A stretch of DNA of 64,000 nucleotides from Phocoena phocoena (lineage: Eukaryota; Chordata; Mammalia; Artiodactyla; Phocoenidae). Under the pieces are notes generated by a model. The model saw nothing but the letters and a program-made list of their open reading frames with translations. It did not search any database and had not been told where the DNA came from. Positions 9,211 to 19,939 of this stretch are shown in pieces. Position 1 is the stretch's first letter. The number at the start of each line of letters is the position of its first letter. The stretch spans positions 120,967,680-121,031,679 of the forward strand of contig NC_089240.1 of NCBI RefSeq assembly GCF_963924675.1, written 5' to 3'. The position numbers were made by a program, and so were the translations under genes.

Positions 9211-9751
9211 ACTTCTACTAATTCTCTCTACTTTTTCTCCCTTTTATTCTGAGCCGTGTGGATGAAAGGCTCTTGGTACTCCAGCCAGGAGTCAGGGCTC
9301 TGCCTCTGAGGTAGGAGAGCCAACTTCAGGACACTGGTCAACAAGAGACCTCCCAGCTCCACATAATATTAAACGGTGGAAATCTCCCAGAGACCTCCAT
9401 CTTAACACCAGCACCCAGCTTCACTCAACGACCAGAAAGCCACAGTGCTGGACAACCTATGCCAAACAACTAGCAAAACAGGAACACAACCCAACCCATT
9501 AGTAGAGAGGCTGCCTAAAATCATAATAAGGCCACAGACACCCCAAAACACACCACCAGACGTGAACCTGCCCACTAGAGAGACAAGATCCAGCCTCATC
9601 CAGCACAACACAGGCACTAGTCCCCTCCACCAGGAAGCCTACACAACCCACTGAAACAACCTTAGCCACTGGAGACAGACATCAAAAACAATGGGAACTA
9701 CGAACCTGCAGCCTGCAAAAAGGAGACACTAAACACAGTAAGATAAGCAAA

Positions 9752-10645
9752 ATGAGAAGACAGAAAAACACACAGCAGATGAAGGAGCAAGATAAAAACC
9801 CACCAGACCTAACAAATGAAGAGGAAATAGGCAATCTACCTGAAAAAGAATTCAGAATAATGATAGTAAGGATGATCCGAAATCTTGGAAGTAGAATAGA
9901 CAAAATGCAAGAAACAGTTAACAAGGACCTACAAGAACTAAAGATGAAACAAGCAACGATGAACAATGCAATAAATGAAATTAAAACCACTCTAGATAGG
10001 ATCAATAGCAGAATAACTGAGGCAGAAGAACGGATAAGTGACCTGGAAGATAAAGTAGTGGAAATAACTACTGCAGAGCAGAATAAAGAAAAAAGAATGA
10101 AAAGAACTGAGGACAGTCTCAGAGACCTCTGGGACAACATGAAACACACCAACATTCGAATTATAGGGGTTCCAGAAGAAGAAGAAAGAAAGAAAGGGAC
10201 TGAGAAAATATTTGAAGAGATTATAGTTGAAAACTTCCCTAATATGGGAAAGGAAATAGTTAATCAAGTCCAGGAAGCACAGAGAGTCCCATACAGGATA
10301 AATACAAGGAGAAACACGCCAAGACACATATTAATCAAACTGTCAAAAATTAAATACAAAGAAAGCATATTAAAAGCAGCAAGGGAAAAACAACAAATAA
10401 CACACAAGGGAATCCCCATAAGGTTAACAGCTGATCTCTCAGCAGAAACCCTACAAGCCAGAAGGGAGTGGCAGGACATACTGAAAGTGATGAAGGAGAA
10501 AAGCCTGCAACCAAGACTACTCTACCCAGCAAGGATCTCATTCACATTTGATGGAGAAATTAAAACCTTTACAGACAAGCAAAAGCTGAGAGAGTTCAGC
10601 ACCACCAAACCAGCTTTACAACAAATGCTAAAGGAACTTCTCTAG
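9752..10645 (+). CDS. ORF1: L1 ORF1p, RNA-binding nucleic-acid chaperone
   Basis: Encodes the 297-residue L1 ORF1 protein. ORF1p trimerises, coats L1 RNA in cis, forms the cytoplasmic RNP and acts as a strand-exchange chaperone during target-primed reverse transcription. Visible regions are a charged N-terminus (1-35) and a long heptad-rich coiled coil (about 38-128). An RRM follows (about 132-222), opened by the conserved 'NIRIIGVPEEE' at 134-144 and containing 'TPRHILIKLSK' (189-199) and 'AREKQQITHKGIPIRL' (210-225). The C-terminal domain (about 223-297) contains 'LYPARISFTFDGE' at 257-269. Human ORF1p is 338 residues; the difference is mainly in the N-terminal half. The start is the first ATG of the frame, with A at -3, and all three other window copies with this region align to it. 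The frame is uninterrupted, unlike the broken ORF1 relics at 31196 and 61001. Confidence 0.95.
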   Translation: MRRQKNTQQMKEQDKNPPDLTNEEEIGNLPEKEFRIMIVRMIRNLGSRIDKMQETVNKDLQELKMKQATMNNAINEIKTTLDRINSRITEAEERISDLEDKVVEITTAEQNKEKRMKRTEDSLRDLWDNMKHTNIRIIGVPEEEERKKGTEKIFEEIIVENFPNMGKEIVNQVQEAQRVPYRINTRRNTPRHILIKLSKIKYKESILKAAREKQQITHKGIPIRLTADLSAETLQARREWQDILKVMKEKSLQPRLLYPARISFTFDGEIKTFTDKQKLREFSTTKPALQQMLKELL

Positions 10646-10703
10646 ACACGAAACACAAGAGAAGGAAACGACCTATAGTAGCGAACCCAAAACAATATAG
10701 AAA

Positions 10704-13700
10704 ATGGAAATAGGAACATACATATCGATAATTACCTTAAATGTAAATGGACTAAATGCTCCCACCAAAAGACACAGATTGGCTGAATGGATACAAAAAC
10801 AAGACCCTTATATATGCTGTCTACAAGAGACCCACTTCAGACCTAGAGACACATACAGACTGAAAGTAAGGGGATGGAAAAAGATATTCCATGCAAATGG
10901 AAACCAAAAGAAAGCTGGAGTAGCAATTCTCATATCAGACAAAATAGACTTTAAAATAAGGACTATTAAAAGGGACAAAGAAGGACACTACATAATGATC
11001 AAGGGATCGATCCAAGAAGAAGATATAACAATTGTAAATATTTATGCACCCAACATAGGAGCACCTCAATACATAAGGCAAATACTAACAACCATAAAAG
11101 GGGAGATCAACAGTAACACATTCATAGTAGGGGACTTTAACACCCCACTTTCACCCATGGACAGATCATCCAAAATGAAAATAAATAAGGAAACACAAGC
11201 TTTAAATGATACATTAAACAAGATGGACTTAATTGATATTTATAGGACACTCCATCCAAAAACAACAGAATACACATTTTTCTCAAGTGCTCATGGAACA
11301 TTCTCCAGGATAGATCATATCTTCGGTCACAAATCAAGCCTTGGTAAATTTAAGAAAACTGAAATTGTATCAAGTATCTTTTCCGACCACAACGCCATGA
11401 GACTAGATATCAATTACAGGAAAAGATCTGTAAAAAATACAAACACATGGAGGCTAAACAATACACTACTTAATAATGAAGTGATCACTGAAGAAATCAA
11501 AGAGGAAATAAAAAAATACCTAGAAACAAATGACAATGGAGACACAACGACCAAAAACCTATGGGATGCAGCAAAAGCAGTTCTAAGGGGGAAGTTTATA
11601 GCAATACAAGCCCACCTTAAGAAGCAGGAAACATCTCGAATAAACAACCTAACCTTGCACCTCAAGCAATTAGAGAAAGAAGAACAAAAAAACCCCAAAG
11701 CTAGCAGAAGGAAAGAAATCATAAAAATCAGATCAGAAATAAATGAAAAAGAAATGAAGGAGACGATAGCAAAGATCAGTAAAACTAAAAGCTGGTTCTT
11801 TGAGAAGATAAACAAAATAGATAAACCGCTAGCCAGACTCATCAAGAAAAAAAGGGAGAAGACTCACATCAATAGAATGAGAAATGAAAAAGGAGAAGTA
11901 ACAACTGACACTGCAGAAATAAAAATATTCATGAGAGATTACTACAAGCAACTCTATGCCAATAAAATGGACAATCTGGAAGAAATGGACAAATTCTTAG
12001 AAATGTACAACCTGCCAAGACTGAATCAGGAAGAAATAGAAAATATGAACAGACCAATCACAAGCACTGAAATTGAAACTGTGATTAAAAACCTTCCAAC
12101 AAACAAAAGCCCAGGACCAGATGGCTTCACAGGTGAATTCTATCAAACGTTTAGAGAAGAGCTAACACCTATCCTTCTCGAACTCTTCCAAAATATAGCA
12201 GAGGGAGGAACACTCCCAAATTCCTTCTACGAGGCCACCATCACCTTGATACCAAAACCAGACAAGGATGTCACAAAGAAAGAAAACTACAGGCCAATAT
12301 CACTGATGAACATAGATGCAAAAATCCTCAACAAAATACTAGCAAACAGAATCCAACAGCACATTAAAAGGATCATACACCATGATCAACTGGGGTTTAT
12401 TCCAGGAATGCAAGGATTCTTCAATATACGCAAATCTATCAATGTGATAAACCATATTAACAAATTGAAGGAGAAAAACCATATGATCATCTCAATAGAT
12501 GCAGAGAAAGCTTTCGACAAAATTCAATACCCATTTAAGATAAAAACCCTCCAGAAAGTAGGCATAGAGGGAACTTTCCTCAACATAATAAAGGCCATAT
12601 ATGACAAGCCCACAGCAAACATCATCCTCAATGGTGAAAAACTGAAAGCATTTCCACTAAGATCAGGAACAAGACAAGGTTGCCCACTCTCACCACTCTT
12701 ATTCAACATAGTTTTGGAAGTTTTAGCCACAGCAATCAGAGAAGAAAAGGAAATAAAAGGAATCCAAATCGGAAAAGAAGAAGTAAAGCTGTCACTGTTT
12801 GCAGATGACATGATACTATACATAGAGAATCCTAAGGATGCTACCAGAAAACTACTAGAGCTAATCAATGAATTTGGTGAAGTAGCAGGATACAAAATTA
12901 ATGCACAGAAATCTCTGGCATTCCTATATACTAATGATGAAAAATCTGAAAGTGAAATCAAGAAAACACTCCCATTTACCATTGCAACAAAAAGAATAAA
13001 ATATCTAGGAATAAACCTACCTAAGGATACGAAAGACCTGTATGCAGAAAATTATAAGACACTGATGAAAGAAATTAAAGATGATACAAATAGATGGAGA
13101 GATATACCATGTTCTTGGATGGGAAGAATCAACATTGTGAAAATGACTCTACTACCCAAAGCAATCTACAGATTCAATGCAATCCCTATCAAACTACCGC
13201 TGGCATTTTTCACAGAACTAGAACAAAAAATTTCGCAATTTGTATGGAAACACAAAAGACCCCGAATAGCGAAAGCAATCTTGAGAACGAAAAAAGGAGC
13301 TGGAGGAATAAGGCTTCCTGACTTCAGACTGTATTACAAAGCAACAGTAATCAAGACAGTATGGTACTGGCACAAAAACAGAAAGATAGATCAGTGGAAC
13401 AGGATAGAAAGCCCAGAGATAAACCCACGCACATATGGACACCTTATCTTTGATAAAGGAGGCAGAAATGTACAGTGGAGAAAGGACAGCCTCTTCAATA
13501 AATGGTGCTGGGAAAACTGGACAGGTACATGTAAAAGTATGAGATTAGATCACTCCCTAACACCATACACAAAAATAAGCTCAAAATGGATTAAAGACCT
13601 AAATGTAAGGCCAGAAACTATCAAACTCTTAGAAGAAAACATAGGAAGAACACTCTATGACATAAATCACAGCAAGATCCTTTCTGACCCACCTCCTAGA

Positions 13701-14522
13701 GAAATGGAAATAAAAACAAAAATAAACAAATGGGACCTAATGAAACTTCAAAGCTTTTGCACAGCAAAGGAAACCATAACCAAGACCAAAAGACAACCCT
13801 CAGAATGGGAGAAAACATTTGCAAATGAAGCAACTGACAAAGGATTAATCTCCAAAATTTACAAGCAGCTCATGCAGCTCAATAACAAAAAAACAAACAA
13901 CCCCATCCAAAAATGGGCAGAAGACCTAAATAGACATTTCTCCAAAGAAGATATACAGAATGCCAACAAACACATGAAAGAATGCTCAACATCATTAATC
14001 ATTAGAGAAATGCAAATCAAAACTACAATGAGATATCATCTCACACCAGTCAGAATGGCCATCATCAAAAAATCTAGAAACAATAAATGCTGGAGAGGGT
14101 GTGGAGAAAAGGGGACACTCTTGCACTGCTGGTGGGAATGTGAAATGGTTCAGCCACTATGGAGAACAGTATGGAGGTTCCTTAAAAAACTACAAATAGA
14201 ATTACCATATGACCCAGCAATCCCACTACTGGGCATATACCCTGAGAAAACCGAAATTCAAAAAGAGTCATGTACCAAAATGTTCATTGCAGCTCTATTT
14301 ACAATAGCCCGGAGATGGAAACAACCTAAGCGCCCATCATCGGATGAATGGATAAAGAAGATGTGGCACATATACACAATGGAATATTACTCAGCCTTAA
14401 AAAGAAATGAAATTGAGCTATTTGTAATGAGATGGATAGACCTAGAGTCTGTCATACAGAGTGAAGTAAGTCAGAAAGAAAAGGACAAATACCGTATGCT
14501 AACACATATATATGGAATTTAA
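10704..14522 (+). CDS. ORF2: L1 ORF2p, endonuclease / reverse transcriptase
   Basis: Encodes the 1272-residue ORF2 protein (human 1275). It nicks target DNA and reverse-transcribes L1 RNA at the nick in the nucleus. The N-terminal APE-type endonuclease (1-238) retains N13, E42 (in 'QETH'), D144 and N146 ('VGDFNTP'), D204-H205 and the D228-H229 pair. The reverse transcriptase (about 497-772) has motif A 'SIDAEKAFD' (597-605) and the catalytic 'FADD' at 699-702 (bases 12798-12809), with '[16 protein letters not shown]' before it. The C-terminal domain has the C-X3-C-X7-H-X4-C zinc-knuckle-like set C1129, C1133, H1141, C1146. The frame starts 58 bp after the ORF1 stop, with A at -3 and G at +4, and has no internal stop or frameshift. 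Translation is probably by inefficient reinitiation after ORF1, as known for mammalian L1. This is the strongest evidence that the element could be active. Confidence 0.97.
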   Translation: MEIGTYISIITLNVNGLNAPTKRHRLAEWIQKQDPYICCLQETHFRPRDTYRLKVRGWKKIFHANGNQKKAGVAILISDKIDFKIRTIKRDKEGHYIMIKGSIQEEDITIVNIYAPNIGAPQYIRQILTTIKGEINSNTFIVGDFNTPLSPMDRSSKMKINKETQALNDTLNKMDLIDIYRTLHPKTTEYTFFSSAHGTFSRIDHIFGHKSSLGKFKKTEIVSSIFSDHNAMRLDINYRKRSVKNTNTWRLNNTLLNNEVITEEIKEEIKKYLETNDNGDTTTKNLWDAAKAVLRGKFIAIQAHLKKQETSRINNLTLHLKQLEKEEQKNPKASRRKEIIKIRSEINEKEMKETIAKISKTKSWFFEKINKIDKPLARLIKKKREKTHINRMRNEKGEVTTDTAEIKIFMRDYYKQLYANKMDNLEEMDKFLEMYNLPRLNQEEIENMNRPITSTEIETVIKNLPTNKSPGPDGFTGEFYQTFREELTPILLELFQNIAEGGTLPNSFYEATITLIPKPDKDVTKKENYRPISLMNIDAKILNKILANRIQQHIKRIIHHDQLGFIPGMQGFFNIRKSINVINHINKLKEKNHMIISIDAEKAFDKIQYPFKIKTLQKVGIEGTFLNIIKAIYDKPTANIILNGEKLKAFPLRSGTRQGCPLSPLLFNIVLEVLATAIREEKEIKGIQIGKEEVKLSLFADDMILYIENPKDATRKLLELINEFGEVAGYKINAQKSLAFLYTNDEKSESEIKKTLPFTIATKRIKYLGINLPKDTKDLYAENYKTLMKEIKDDTNRWRDIPCSWMGRINIVKMTLLPKAIYRFNAIPIKLPLAFFTELEQKISQFVWKHKRPRIAKAILRTKKGAGGIRLPDFRLYYKATVIKTVWYWHKNRKIDQWNRIESPEINPRTYGHLIFDKGGRNVQWRKDSLFNKWCWENWTGTCKSMRLDHSLTPYTKISSKWIKDLNVRPETIKLLEENIGRTLYDINHSKILSDPPPREMEIKTKINKWDLMKLQSFCTAKETITKTKRQPSEWEKTFANEATDKGLISKIYKQLMQLNNKKTNNPIQKWAEDLNRHFSKEDIQNANKHMKECSTSLIIREMQIKTTMRYHLTPVRMAIIKKSRNNKCWRGCGEKGTLLHCWWECEMVQPLWRTVWRFLKKLQIELPYDPAIPLLGIYPEKTEIQKESCTKMFIAALFTIARRWKQPKRPSSDEWIKKMWHIYTMEYYSALKRNEIELFVMRWIDLESVIQSEVSQKEKDKYRMLTHIYGI

Positions 14523-14901
14523 GGGAAAAAAATGTCATGAAGAACCTAGGGGTAAGACAGGAATAAAGACGCAGACCTACTGGAGAACGGACTTGAGGAT
14601 ATGGGGAGGGGGAAGGGTGAGTTTTGACAGGGCGAGAGAGAGTCATGGACATATACACACTAACAAACGTAGTAAGGTAGATAGCTGGGGGGAAGCAGCC
14701 GCAAGGCACAGGGATATTGGCTCGGTGCTTTGTGACAGCCTGGAAGGGTGGGATGGGGAGAGTGGGAGGGAGGGAGACGCAAGAGGGAAGACATATGGGA
14801 ACATATGTATATGTATAGCTGATTCACTTTGTTATAAAGCAGAAACTAACACACCATTGTAAAGCAATTATACCCCAATAAAGATGTTTAAAAAAAATAA
14901 A
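14523..14901 (+). other. L1 3'UTR with G-rich tract and A tail
   Basis: A short 3'UTR. A purine tract with G runs at 14603-14632 could fold as a G-quadruplex, a conserved property of mammalian L1 3'UTRs. A second G-rich stretch lies at about 14746-14790. The end shares 'gattcactttgttataaagc' and 'accattgtaaagcaatt' with every younger L1 here. The A-rich tail reaches about 14901. Confidence 0.9.
14877..14882 (+). terminator. L1 polyadenylation signal
   Basis: Canonical AATAAA, 8 to 10 bases before the A-rich tail of the full-length L1. The same hexamer is at 57276-57281 in the 55-kb copy and is changed to AGTAAA in the older copy ending near 36285. Confidence 0.9.
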
Positions 14902-14914
14902 AAAAGTTTACCTG
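14902..14914 (+). repeat. 3' target-site duplication of the full-length L1
   Basis: Exact repeat of the 13 bases at 7320-7332. After it, pre-insertion sequence resumes with 'acacaaaataaggttaag'. Confidence 0.95.
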
Positions 14915-15756
14915 ACACAAAATAAGGTTAAGAACTCAGTCCTGGGAAAAGAAAACACAGAAACTAGTAAGTACAGCAGTGTGACACATGCTATTATAAA
15001 GATTTATGGCAGGTGCTGGGTGAGACAGCACAGGGAGAAAATACCCACATATCACTGAATGAGTAGAAAAAGGAGAAAACAGAGAAAGATAACATTATTT
15101 TATCAACACTGAGCGCAAGTATGCCATTTTAGCAAGTTTCCAAGGATTTTGTTCTCATGGTTTGGATAACAGGGCAATGCAAACATGACTGTCACTTGAT
15201 CCTGCTTTTCTAACTATAACTGATGTTATAGACCATTGTGCTGTTATTGTAGTTTAACTTTGAAAGCACTGGAGTCGGGAGGTCTGTGGTATTTACAGAC
15301 CAACTAAAATGAGCTATCAGACCACACAATCACCCTTGGTCTCAGGTTTAACCCTGGCACCAAGCCCAGAAGCCTCTCATAACCCAGGGTCTCGGCACAT
15401 GCCAACCCTTTACTATTTAGGGCTGTTGCTGCATCAGACATTTTTTTGTCACTGTATATTTACGTTGTCCTTGTGTTCTGCACAATTGTTTCAAATTTCC
15501 ACATTTCAGGTGTGAAGAATTCCCAAATACAGAAATAAGAATTCCCAAATACAGAAACGTACTTTGCAAGGGTTTTGTGAAATAACTGTGCATTTATGAA
15601 AGAATAAAAAGAATATCCTTATTTCCAACTGATATCAATAAATGAGTTGATATCACTATGAATCTGTAATTTCTTTCATCAATCTGTCATTCTTAGACCT
15701 TGCTTGGTAGTAAGTAATTTCACAGGTTATCTTAAAAAGTACAGTTATCTCTTTTA
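14915..15756. other. No gene seen; unique sequence
   Basis: No gene recognised. Weak L2-like antisense similarity near 14960-15060. Contains a 22-bp direct tandem duplication at 15515-15558. Confidence 0.45.
15515..15558. repeat. 22-bp direct tandem duplication
   Basis: Two adjacent copies (15515-15536, 15537-15558) of 'aagaattcccaaatacagaa' plus two bases, nearly identical. Confidence 0.85.
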
Positions 15757-15945
15757 AAATAGATAACCAACAAGGACCTACTGTATAGCACAGGGAACTC
15801 TGCTCAATAGTCTGTAATAATATAAATGGGAAAAGAATTTGAAAAAGAAAAGATACATGTATATGCATAACTGAATCACTTTGCTGTACACCTGAAACTA
15901 ACACAACAACACTGTTAATCAACTCTACTCCAATATAAAATTAAA
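15757..15945 (+). mobile_element. 5'-truncated L1 3' end
   Basis: Same older L1 subfamily tail as at 5041. It runs from 'ataaccaacaaggacctact' through 'tgaatcactttgctgtacac' to an A-rich end after 'ctactccaatataaaatt', where the AATAAA signal has decayed. Confidence 0.85.
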
Positions 15946-16515
15946 ACTAAAAATACCTCAAGTAATTAAAACAAAACAAAACAAGAAACAGAGTACAGAG
16001 AGTTTGGTGGATTCCTCAATCTGGAAATACTTTATCACATATAATGCTTAGGCATAGGATTAATACAGTTCTTATATTTTGGCATATAGCTCACTCATGT
16101 AAAAGGGCATATCCTAAGCATCCCTTATGTGCAGAGCATTAAGAATAGAGGAGACCCTACAAGACAGTCTCAGACTCTCACAATCCCAATGTGCTGTCAA
16201 GACACACTATATAACAGAGACTCATGCTATAACAGAGACTCAGCTAATACGGCATGTGATTAAATGCAAGCAGGTATAAGGGCCACAAATGAGTGACCCA
16301 GGTTTTCAGAGAGTGCAAAGGTGTTCAACAAACACTGAGTGGAAGAGGTAAAGAATTTGGCCCATCACTGATGAGAGGTGGGATCTAGACGTGGAGAGAG
16401 AATAGGGGCAAATAATATTCCAAACGTGGGGTCAACGGGCAGAGCTGCTTGTGTCCTCAGTTGGCCCTTTTCATCCACAACCAAGGCTAGACGTAGGCAC
16501 CCGACAAAAATAACC
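15946..16515. other. No gene seen; possible weak L2
   Basis: Mostly unrecognised. The part 16110-16330 has faint antisense L2 character. A small imperfect duplication ('ataacagagactca' twice) sits near 16210-16245. Confidence 0.4.
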
Positions 16516-16519
16516 CCGA

Positions 16520-16715
16520 ACTCTTATATAGTAATCGCCATGTGCCACGCATTGCTCGAGGTGCTTTATATGCATGAACTCACTGAATCCTAATGTTCTG
16601 ATGAGGCTTTCCCCATTTTACAGATGAAGAAACCGATAGACATAAAGGCTTAGTACTTGTCCAACTCACAACTAGAAGCTGGTGATCCTAACCATGACCC
16701 TGGTGTCTCTCAAAC
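16520..16715 (-). mobile_element. MIR SINE
   Basis: Antisense MIR: 'aggtgctttatatgcatgaa', 'ccccattttacagatgaaga' and 'actcacaactagaagctggt' match the reversed 3' end, core and head in order. Confidence 0.8.
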
Positions 16716-17475
16716 ATTTTGGTCTTAGGATCTTTTTATACTCTTAAAAATTACTGCACATCCCAAAGACCTTTTGTTATTGCGAGTTATATCTATCGAA
16801 ATGTTCTGTATAAGGAGCAAAACTGATAAAAAGTCAATGTATTTATGTATTAATTCATTTAAATAACAGAATTATAGAAATTGAGAACAGGTCCCTGGCT
16901 GCCAGGTGCTATGGTGGTGGGGAGGAGTGGGTGTGGCTAATAAAGGGCCACATATCCTCCAGAGGATGGAATTGTTCCATCTGTTCTTGATTGGATCAAG
17001 GTCAATACCTGACTGTGCTATGGTACAGCAGTTTTACAAGATGTTGCCCTTGGGGTAAACTGAGCAAAGAATATACATGACCTCTCTGTATTATTTCTTA
17101 CTACTGCGTGTGAATCTATAATAAATTATATAAAAGTAAAAAGCTTAATTGAAAGAGTAATAATGAAACCATTACATATAAATAACATTTTTTATAAAAT
17201 AATTCCATTTTCCAGAAGTAAGTTAATGAGGAGGGTAGCAGGGCTTTACAGTGTTAGAAATCTCTTTAAGGGTGGACTTCCATATCTGCTTCTGCATTCA
17301 GCCCATCGCAAAATCACCTGTCACGTAGCCTTTGGAATACTCCGCTCTATGCTCATGAAAGAAAGAGGATGCCAAAGCTAGAGAAGATTTTAGTGTTATG
17401 AAAAAGGTTTACTTTGCTGACACCCTAAAAAGACTTCAGGGGCTCCCAGGGGTCTTGAAAATCAATGCCCTATGA
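16716..17475. mobile_element. Old hAT-like DNA transposon relic split by an L1 tail
   Basis: The outer blocks (about 16716-16866 and 17150-17475) look like one ancient non-autonomous element. The left end is 'ctctcaaacattttggtctt' and the right part has 'tgcattcagcccatcgcaaa' and 'ggggctcccaggggtcttga'. The ends suggest degraded hAT-type terminal repeats. The exact family is not determined. Confidence 0.45.
16868..17145 (+). mobile_element. Ancient L1 3' end
   Basis: An L1 3'UTR of an old mammalian subfamily: 'ggtccctggctgccaggtgc', 'gttttacaagatgttgccct', 'ggggtaaactgagcaaag' and the end 'tgtgaatctataataaatta'. It interrupts the hAT-like relic and is therefore younger than it. Confidence 0.7.
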
Positions 17476-18330
17476 TATCCTGCCCCTTGCTATGAATGTT
17501 TGATGCCGGCGTCATATTAATTAACGTTCCTCCCCAAGTCAGTGGTGAGGTGTTTGAATGCAGACCTTCTTTCGTGGCCTCAGAGATCTAAAAGCTCCCC
17601 CAATGAGCACACAGGATGCAAAACAAACTGTCCCAACTGCTGCAATTTGCTTGCTCCCTCTCTGCTGAAGATTGCTGGCCGCCTGACTTCAAAGGCAACA
17701 CTGTGAGGAGAGCATCTGCAGGGAGAAGGCAGCTTGAGACGTTTGTGCAAAATGCCCAGATGCTCACGCACTGGGACGTAGTGTCACTGGTAAGCAGGAA
17801 AGGAAATGAGCACTACAGCCGGCAGTGATGCTAGGATCAGCCTCTCCTGCCGCCCTTTGCCTCAATGCTCTGGTCCCCTGCCATGGCGCCAGGTTGAAGA
17901 GAGAACTCTGACCTTCAAAATTAGAACAGAGATCGAGCTAACCCCCACTTTTAGCTTAGTGGTAGATTCCGCCTCAAACCGCGCAAATAGATGCTCATGG
18001 CAGATACCAACGCCAGGGAACTGAAAATGAGTGGTCAACTCTCTAAGGTGAACAGACTAGATTCGAAACAAAACTGGATAAAGTGAACATGAAACTGTGT
18101 ATATTAAACATTCAACAGAGCTACTGGGAGCAATTCCAACAAGTAATGTTATAAGAAATTTAAAGACCTGAGGAAGAAACTCTTGAAAGTCTAACTTTGT
18201 AGATGGCATTAAATGAAGACGGTTGAGAATTAGTTCTGCCTTTGCCCTTTACAGCCTAAATTATTTCCCAAATTGATTTTACCTTTCTGAAACAGATATT
18301 TCTATACTTCTGGGTTTTTGTTTAACCTAG
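17476..18330. other. Non-repetitive, higher-GC segment; no gene established
   Basis: No repeat family recognised, and GC content is visibly higher than the neighbours between about 17500 and 18020. Contains an exon-like segment (17584-17789, see findings). The ORFs at 17616-17828 and 17806-18024 overlap it but match no known protein I recognise. Confidence 0.4.
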
Positions 18331-18334
18331 TGTA

Positions 18335-18580
18335 ATAACAGCTGTTGACGGAGGGTGTAAATATCGGCCGGGCACGTTGCTAAGTACTGTGTTACATCAT
18401 CTCAACTCTTAATAAAACCCCCAAGGGGCAGCGTCATTATTCCTATTCTGTAGCTGAGTAAATGGAGGCTCAGAGCCATTATGTGCCTTGACCTAGATCA
18501 CACAGTGAGAAGGGAGAGGAACTGAGATTCCAGGTTCAAGCCAGGTTTCTTAGCTCCAAAGCCACGGTATCATGTTGCTA
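18335..18580 (-). mobile_element. MIR SINE
   Basis: Antisense MIR with 'ggcacgttgctaagtactgt', 'ctgagtaaatggaggctcag' and 'tagatcacacagtgagaa' in the expected reversed order. Confidence 0.8.
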
Positions 18581-18953
18581 CCTCCTCATTTCCGTGCACT
18601 TGAAAGACTCTCAAGTGGGCTCTATGTAATTCTGTTAATTTATGCTAAAATTCCTAGCCCTTCTTGACTGTAAAGGTATAAACCTGCAAAATAACATTCT
18701 TAGGTCTTTTAATGCCTTATGATCTAAGATTTGACCTAGGTTTATTTGAACTTTCCAACTTTTATCCACAGGAGTTCTTCAATAGAATTGGTGGAAGCCC
18801 TGGCACACAGAATTGTGAAGAGTATCACCGCCTACAGAAACTCTTAAACATGCAAATGACAGCCACTCTCCCTATTTTTCTATAAACCAGCCTAGTAATT
18901 AGTGTGACAACAGGAAAACACTTCGAAGGAAGACACTTCCTGGACCTGGGCAA

Positions 18954-19494
18954 TGTAGGAGTTTCCTAGGCTGCCCTAACAAAGTAGTACCACCGACTAG
19001 GTAGTTTGAAACAATAGGAGATCATTCTCTCATAGTTTTGAGGGCTGGACATAAGAAGTCAACACACGAGTAGGGTCTTGCTCTCTCTGAAGGCTCCAGG
19101 GAAGAGGTATTCCTGCCTCTTCCTGGCTCTCATGACTGCCACCAGTCAAACTGGCATTCCTTGGCTTACAGCACTCCCATCTCTGCCTTAGTTGTCACAC
19201 AGCTTTCCTCCTGTGTGTCTGTGTCTTCATAGCGTGGTCTCCTCTGCATGTGTCTGTGTCCAAATTTCCCTCTTCTTAAAAGGATACCAGTCACTGGACT
19301 AGAAGCACCCTAATCCAGTGTGACCTCACCTTAAGCACACGTGCAAAGCTCCTATCTCCAAATAAGGTCACGTTCTGCAGGTCCAGTGTGACCTCACCTT
19401 AAGCACATGTGCAAAGATCCTATTTCCAAATAAGGTAACGTTCTGAAGTTCCAGGTGAACGTATCTTTGAAGAACATTATTCAACCCACTACAA
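18954..19494 (-). mobile_element. MLT1-type LTR (ERVL-MaLR), solitary
   Basis: Antisense MaLR LTR: it opens with 'gtttcctaggctgccctaac' and contains 'tctcatagttttgagggctg' and 'tttcctcctgtgtgtctgtg'. It ends near 'cattattcaacccactacaa'. It holds a 68-bp internal tandem duplication (19314-19449). No internal retroviral sequence is present, so this is a solo LTR left by recombination. Confidence 0.85.
19314..19449. repeat. 68-bp tandem duplication within the MLT1 LTR
   Basis: Units 19314-19381 and 19382-19449 both begin 'tccagtgtgacctcacctta' and differ at a handful of bases. The duplication occurred after LTR insertion, since the normal LTR has one copy. Confidence 0.85.
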
Positions 19495-19639
19495 GTAGTT
19501 AGTTCAGATGATTAGAGAGAAGAATCTCAAGCTGAGGATTTGTATAGCACTTGTTTTTTGGAAGGCCAAGGAGTGGGCTTGAAGACCCTTGCTGTCATTT
19601 CACACATAGCCTTGTCTGCAGATGAAACTGGTTGGTGAG

Positions 19640-19885
19640 TAGTCCCATCACATTAAGATCATCACCCTGCAAACACTATTTCCTTCTTGGGCACATGTCT
19701 GTATCTGAAATAATTTATCTGATTATTGGTTCACTGTCTTCTGTCTCTCCAATAGAAGGTAAGTCCTCTAAAGGCAGGGAACTTGTCGCTCTAATTTCCA
19801 ATATAAACCCAGTACCAAGAATAGTACCTGGCATGTAGACACCCAGTAAATGTTTGGTGGATGATTGGATGAATGTGTACATGAA
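19640..19885 (+). mobile_element. L2 LINE 3' end
   Basis: Sense L2 3' end: 'aaggcagggaacttgtcgct', 'cagtaccaagaatagtacct' and 'ggcatgtagacacccagtaa' precede a degenerate terminal repeat of the (TGAATGR) kind. Confidence 0.75.
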
Positions 19886-19939
19886 TTCTGGCTCTTAGTG
19901 GCTGACTTTGATTAGGGTTTTCACCCACACTGTTCATCC

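Larger units (their letters stand above)
7333..9751 (+). promoter_or_regulatory. L1 5'UTR with internal Pol II promoter
   Basis: The 2.4-kb leader should carry the internal promoter. Its first 1.1 kb (about 7560-8400) is strongly GC- and CpG-rich, like a CpG island, in an otherwise AT-rich window. It contains a 38-bp tandem unit (7991-8084), a 269-bp duplication (8576-9113) and long pyrimidine tracts (8812-8848, 9085-9210). The sequence from about 9250 to ORF1 is purine and A/C-rich and is the part best conserved in the older 30.7-kb copy. The promoter role follows from L1 biology and was not tested here. Confidence 0.8.
7333..14901 (+). mobile_element. Full-length L1 retrotransposon, both ORFs intact
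   Basis: A complete non-LTR retrotransposon of about 7.57 kb: 5'UTR 7333-9751, ORF1 9752-10645, 58-bp inter-ORF spacer 10646-10703, ORF2 10704-14522, 3'UTR 14523-14886, and a short A-rich tail broken by one T. Both reading frames are uninterrupted, and all catalytic and zinc-binding residues I checked are present. The 5' end has the usual YY1-type start and a perfect 13-bp duplication flanks the element. Complete 5' end, open frames and a clean duplication together mark it as young and possibly active. Sequence cannot show that it is expressed. The short A tail (about 14 nt) is the one feature that fits a somewhat older insertion. Confidence 0.97.

Noticed and set aside
9682..10155. 157-codon minus-strand frame, hydrophobic and serine-rich, antisense to L1 ORF1
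   Set aside because: It is the complement of an A-rich, lysine/glutamate-rich coding sequence, which automatically gives few stops and a hydrophobic product. Parallel frames in other copies are shadows of ORF1.
12524..12982. 152-codon minus-strand frame opposite the RT domain
   Set aside because: Shadow of ORF2 on the opposite strand, with no independent start context or conservation argument.
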